From: Thuidium tamariscinum
Taxonomy: Eukaryota; Streptophyta; Bryopsida; Hypnales; Thuidiaceae
Assembly: GCA_947034885.2 (NCBI GenBank)
Contig: OX344749.2
Location: forward strand, 15,515,501-15,579,500
Direction of reading: 5' to 3'
Length of the DNA: 64,000 nt
Below are positions 61,001 through 64,000 of this stretch, piece by piece. The notes under the pieces are model-generated. The model searched no databases and was not told the DNA's origin. It saw nothing but the letters and a program-made list of their open reading frames with translations. The first letter of the stretch is position 1. Each line of letters begins with the position of its first letter. Made by a program: the position numbers and the translations under genes.

Positions 61001-63576
61001 CGGAATTAAAGGGAAGTGTCTCAACACTTTCACCGGAATGGAATTACTCCCTACTACATATCTCGACGACTGACAATGGGGACATTCACATAATTCACTC
61101 CTGTCTTTCCAAAAAAGTATGCACCCATTGCGACAGCAATGAATGGTTTGGAATGACAGACCTAATCGGTCGATCAGTTTTCGTGCCTCGTAACGAGAGT
61201 TCGGTATTCCATTGAAGGAGGGCAGGACGTCCAGCCTCAGGAACGAGAACAATTCATCCATGAACGAGTTGCTCACACCATGCAGATGTGCTAGATTCAT
61301 CAGAACCAGCACACATGACAATGCAAAAATTCTTGAGCCTTCATAGAGAGGTACCTGACTTCGCCGAAGCCATTCCTCCATGTCCGGATCTCCTCATTCG
61401 TCGAGGTTGTCTATGACATTGTCTCTCTCATCCTCCTCGACATCTTCTTGTTCCTGGAAATGTTCTCTTCTGTCATCAACTTTTTGGAACCACTCTGAAG
61501 CTAGACGTTGGAAGTCAAATCCTTGGTCGAAGTTGTTTTCTGGTACTGCATCTGCTTCTTCCTGCATTGGACTTTGACATTGGTGGTCATGGTTATCATT
61601 CTCCTGGTCACCATCTCCGTCCTCCGGCTGCAAGAACAACCACTGTTGGAGTCTAATAATTCCATTGCTGGAGAGGACATGAGTATTGAATAAAGTTCAA
61701 GAATTGCAAAAACGACAGTACTTGAGAACGCTCTCGCAGGAGCAGGGGGAGCCTTTCCGTTGAAGCCAGATTCATAAAAAAATTTATTCACTTCCAACGA
61801 ATGATATGCACTCAATTGTAAATGAACTCAACAGAAAAAAGCTTATGTACAGGTAGTAGAGAAGCAGAGACAGAGTTTGATTTCACAATGTAGGTCATGC
61901 ACTCTTCAGTTTACTTTCCAGTGAAGTGTTTTAGTGGCAACTGAAATTGTAAAGAAGGTGGCTAATTGGGAACCTCAAGGGAAGTCATGCATTCAGACTG
62001 TGAACTGCGAAGTCTACTAGCGAATAACGCACAGACTGTTTCTTACTGTATTTTGCATTATCATGTTCTCTAGACCGTCTTTCATTGTTATGCACGAACT
62101 GGACGAAACCCTAAAACGAAAACAACAAACTCTGTTAAATTTAAGTTCTCTTTGCTAATGACATTGAAGTGTGTCCATTAATCAGTTCTCTAGTGCGTAG
62201 TTTACGTTGAATGAAAGCTCTGAAGAAGAGAGCAGTGAGGTCTTCACTTTCTTCAGCGAGGCCAGGTTCACAGGCAATTGTAAGTAAGGATGTTCAGTTT
62301 TTGGAAACACAGTAACTACACGGAGGCTTTCGCTCAAACCATTAGAAACTTTCATACAGAGTTCTGGTACGGGAGTGTGACTCCTGTGATCATTTCGGAA
62401 GAGTAGGACACGAGTGGTATCCAGGCTTCACGATCTCTTACCATGGACCTCCAAGTTTTTTCTAATCTTCGAGAAACTCCTATGTGGTTGTGACGTGTAT
62501 GTCACTTCCATTATTTTGCCAGAAACGCTTAAACCAAATCCTATGTTGTTTCTTGGATTCCATGGAGGGGAAGAGGATAACGTCCTACGGTGCGAGCAGA
62601 ATCGACAACGCAGAGGACGGACAGGAAGACAGACACGACCAAATCATTAGGTGTACTAACTCAGAAACCCTACTTTAGTTTAAATTGAAAGTGTGGTCAT
62701 CTTTCTTCGAATGATACCTCAATGCGTCTAGTTTGTTCCTACTTACGAACCACTAATCACCCAAAGAACTTAAACTAATTCGAGGAATGCTGCTTCTCTC
62801 TTTGAACCAGGTTTGCAGAGAAAGCGCATATGTGAGTGTCTATAAAAGGTTGCATATCAAGTGGTGCTCTTCATAGCATGGTCGTGTCGTTCTGAACACG
62901 GAGCAAAACTACTGAAGTCACTGGAATAATCTTATATGCGTGCATTGCTGGATCAGGAACCGTGGAAGCGAGGGAGGTCAATAAGTGACGTCCACTTCAC
63001 ATACATCTTATTGCAAGGCGACGCAGTACCTACATTTCAGTTAAGTTCATCTTCGTCTCGAACTTTGACAGCGTAGTTCTAGTTCAAGGCAGTCAGTGGC
63101 AGCGGTGGACTAATTTTGTGAACCTCTCCAAACCCTAATTACGTTCAGTAGTAGAGCAGGAGTTCCTCCATCTTCAAGTTTTCTAAAGGCTTAGAGAACA
63201 AAAAACTTAACAAAATGTTCTCGATACGTGCACTCGTGGAGAGAAATAAAGACATTGGGACTCATATTTCTTCAATTTCATTTACACAGAACATGTTCAG
63301 GACAGAAGGGAGGAGCACTTAGTGGCGAAGCATAGTAAAGCATATATTTCAGGAACTTACGAGCATGGAGTGCCTCAGAGTTGGATCTCTGCCGTTACGG
63401 CGCAAGTGCATTTCTATAGTTCGCCGCAGAATGGGACGTCCTCCACCCTTGCAGTCGTTGTAGGGACACTTGTAGCTTCCCAGAAGTCTTTCATTTGCTC
63501 GAGATCTTTCAAGCGCATTCAGAGTGTTTGCGAGTATGGAAAATTTGGCGTCGCTACTGTCACTGTCGTCGTCCAT
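58055..63576 (-). pseudogene. CACTA transposase (Tnp2 type), inactivated
   Basis: Exon 1, 63576-63361, has a transposase-associated zinc-finger-like domain (CPYNDC...HLRRNGRD), donor CTC|GTAAGT. Exon 2, 61627-60176, encodes the Tnp2 domain: PLYEGSRIF, HCCRNGCILFW, CPHC, LRHFPLIPRL, LALDGMNPF, CPICGP. Exon 3, from 60011, joins in phase (LPYWD|KLLVRYVLDPMHCEKN) and runs into DUF4218 (LKSHDYHVLL, CGPVHNRWMYPLERYMKYMK). An exon from 58940 carries DUF4216 (VTYFGKVKEILELDY, DGFTLVKLNRL) and an acidic C-terminus. Lesions: TGA at 61394-61396 in exon 2; a one-base frame break near 59200, where AYKMRKLSTEEC continues in another frame; and TAG at 58499-58501 replacing the Trp expected after CD in DUF4216. 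The 1.7-kb first intron is unusually long for the locus. Confidence 0.88.
61628..63360 (-). other. First intron of the CACTA transposase
   Basis: Donor CTC|GTAAGTTCC at 63360; acceptor TTGTTCTTGCAG ending at 61628; phase 0. It carries no recognised inner feature. Confidence 0.6.
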
Positions 63577-64000
63577 GTTCGGAGTGCGTGAAAGCGATTT
63601 GAGAGAGTCCTATGTATGTGTGCGTCTGAAGAAGTGCTTCTAGGGTTCTGCGATTCATAGAACTAGCTATTGAAGCGGACAGGGCTCTTACATCCCGAAC
63701 AGAGAAGGGGTTCTATTTTTGGTGTATGACGTGCTTTTGTTCTTGCTCTCATGATGATTTGTCATCTTCCTCGAATAGTATTCTCCAAGAGATTCCTGGG
63801 TGTTGGTACGTGCGGCACTGTGACTGGGTATTTGTCAGTCATCTTCGGTCAGTACTTCATGATATCGGAAGGCATACATTGCAGTTACGGTGGGATGTAC
63901 GCAGTCCTTCTTCAGTTCCACACATGGTATTTGTTTCCTCAGTTCATTTCTGAGAACATGGAAGCCTTAAATGACTGTGGGTATTTAGTGTGAATTGTGG
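63577..64000. other. CACTA element 5' region (transposase promoter side)
   Basis: Upstream of the transposase start codon. No terminus is found before the window ends. Confidence 0.5.

Larger units (their letters stand above)
54440..64000 (-). mobile_element. Large CACTA (En/Spm) transposon, one end outside the window
   Basis: One terminus is at 54440, reading inwards CACTACAACAGATGCGGG, with flanking ATC as a possible 3-bp target duplication. The transposase lies on the minus strand (63576-58055). The other terminus must lie beyond 64000, so the element exceeds 9.5 kb. Base composition inside is more GC-rich than the flanking AT-rich DNA. Words around ACTTCG recur near the left end (54949, 55150, 56984, 57008, 57055, 57166) and may be subterminal repeats. 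The boundary at 54440 rests on the CACTA motif and this composition change. Confidence 0.75.

Noticed and set aside
1..64000. CRISPR arrays, operons, bacterial promoters, tRNA or rRNA genes
   Set aside because: None seen; the introns, transposon types and gene spacing are eukaryotic, and no cloverleaf or rRNA words were recognised.

Overview
The window is nuclear DNA of a land plant. The evidence is a chloroplast RAF1 gene (Rubisco accumulation factor 1) with a transit-peptide-like leader, spliceosomal genes with short GT-AG introns, Tnp2-type CACTA and Copia transposons, and AT-rich repeat-filled intergenic DNA. A complete kynurenine-3-monooxygenase-like flavoprotein gene and the gene structure hint at a bryophyte or other non-seed plant, but that is inference. 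No database could be consulted. All gene models were read from splice signals, reading-phase agreement and remembered family motifs.

Layout. 1-7.4 kb: two direct copies (about 1.42 kb each) of a broken 3-ketodihydrosphingosine reductase (TSC10/KDSR-like) gene on the minus strand. Between them lie the last exons of an unrecognised gene, a 186-bp foldback MITE and repeat fragments. 7.4-10 kb: AT-rich, no gene. 10-15.5 kb: the gene island. It holds intronless RAF1 (plus) converging on an eight-exon coiled-coil gene (minus). 15.7-20.3 kb: MITEs, including two elements with TTAA target duplications and CCC termini (piggyBac-like). 20.4-23.9 kb: eight-exon KMO-like gene (minus). 23.9-34 kb: AT-rich DNA, a decayed Copia element (minus) and more MITEs. 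34-52 kb: three dispersed copies (A, B, C) of a unit carrying a tiny gene (hydrophobic N-terminus, Lys-rich middle, Gly-rich tail in B only) plus about 1 kb of conserved upstream DNA. Transposons have split or truncated the units. A small three-exon candidate gene lies between A and B. 52-54.4 kb: a 141-bp MITE and a nested TIR element. 54.44 kb to the end: one CACTA (En/Spm) element with one terminus inside the window and the other beyond it. Its minus-strand transposase has lost its reading frame.

The host genes do not form one pathway. RAF1 acts in Rubisco assembly in the chloroplast, the KMO-like protein is an FAD hydroxylase, and the coiled-coil protein is of unknown role. Most of the sequence is transposon. 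The best candidates for something not yet described are the family of TTAA-flanked piggyBac-like MITEs in a plant genome, a second TIR family with apparent 4-bp target duplications, the small three-copy gene family, and a gene-like stretch on the opposite strand inside the CACTA element.
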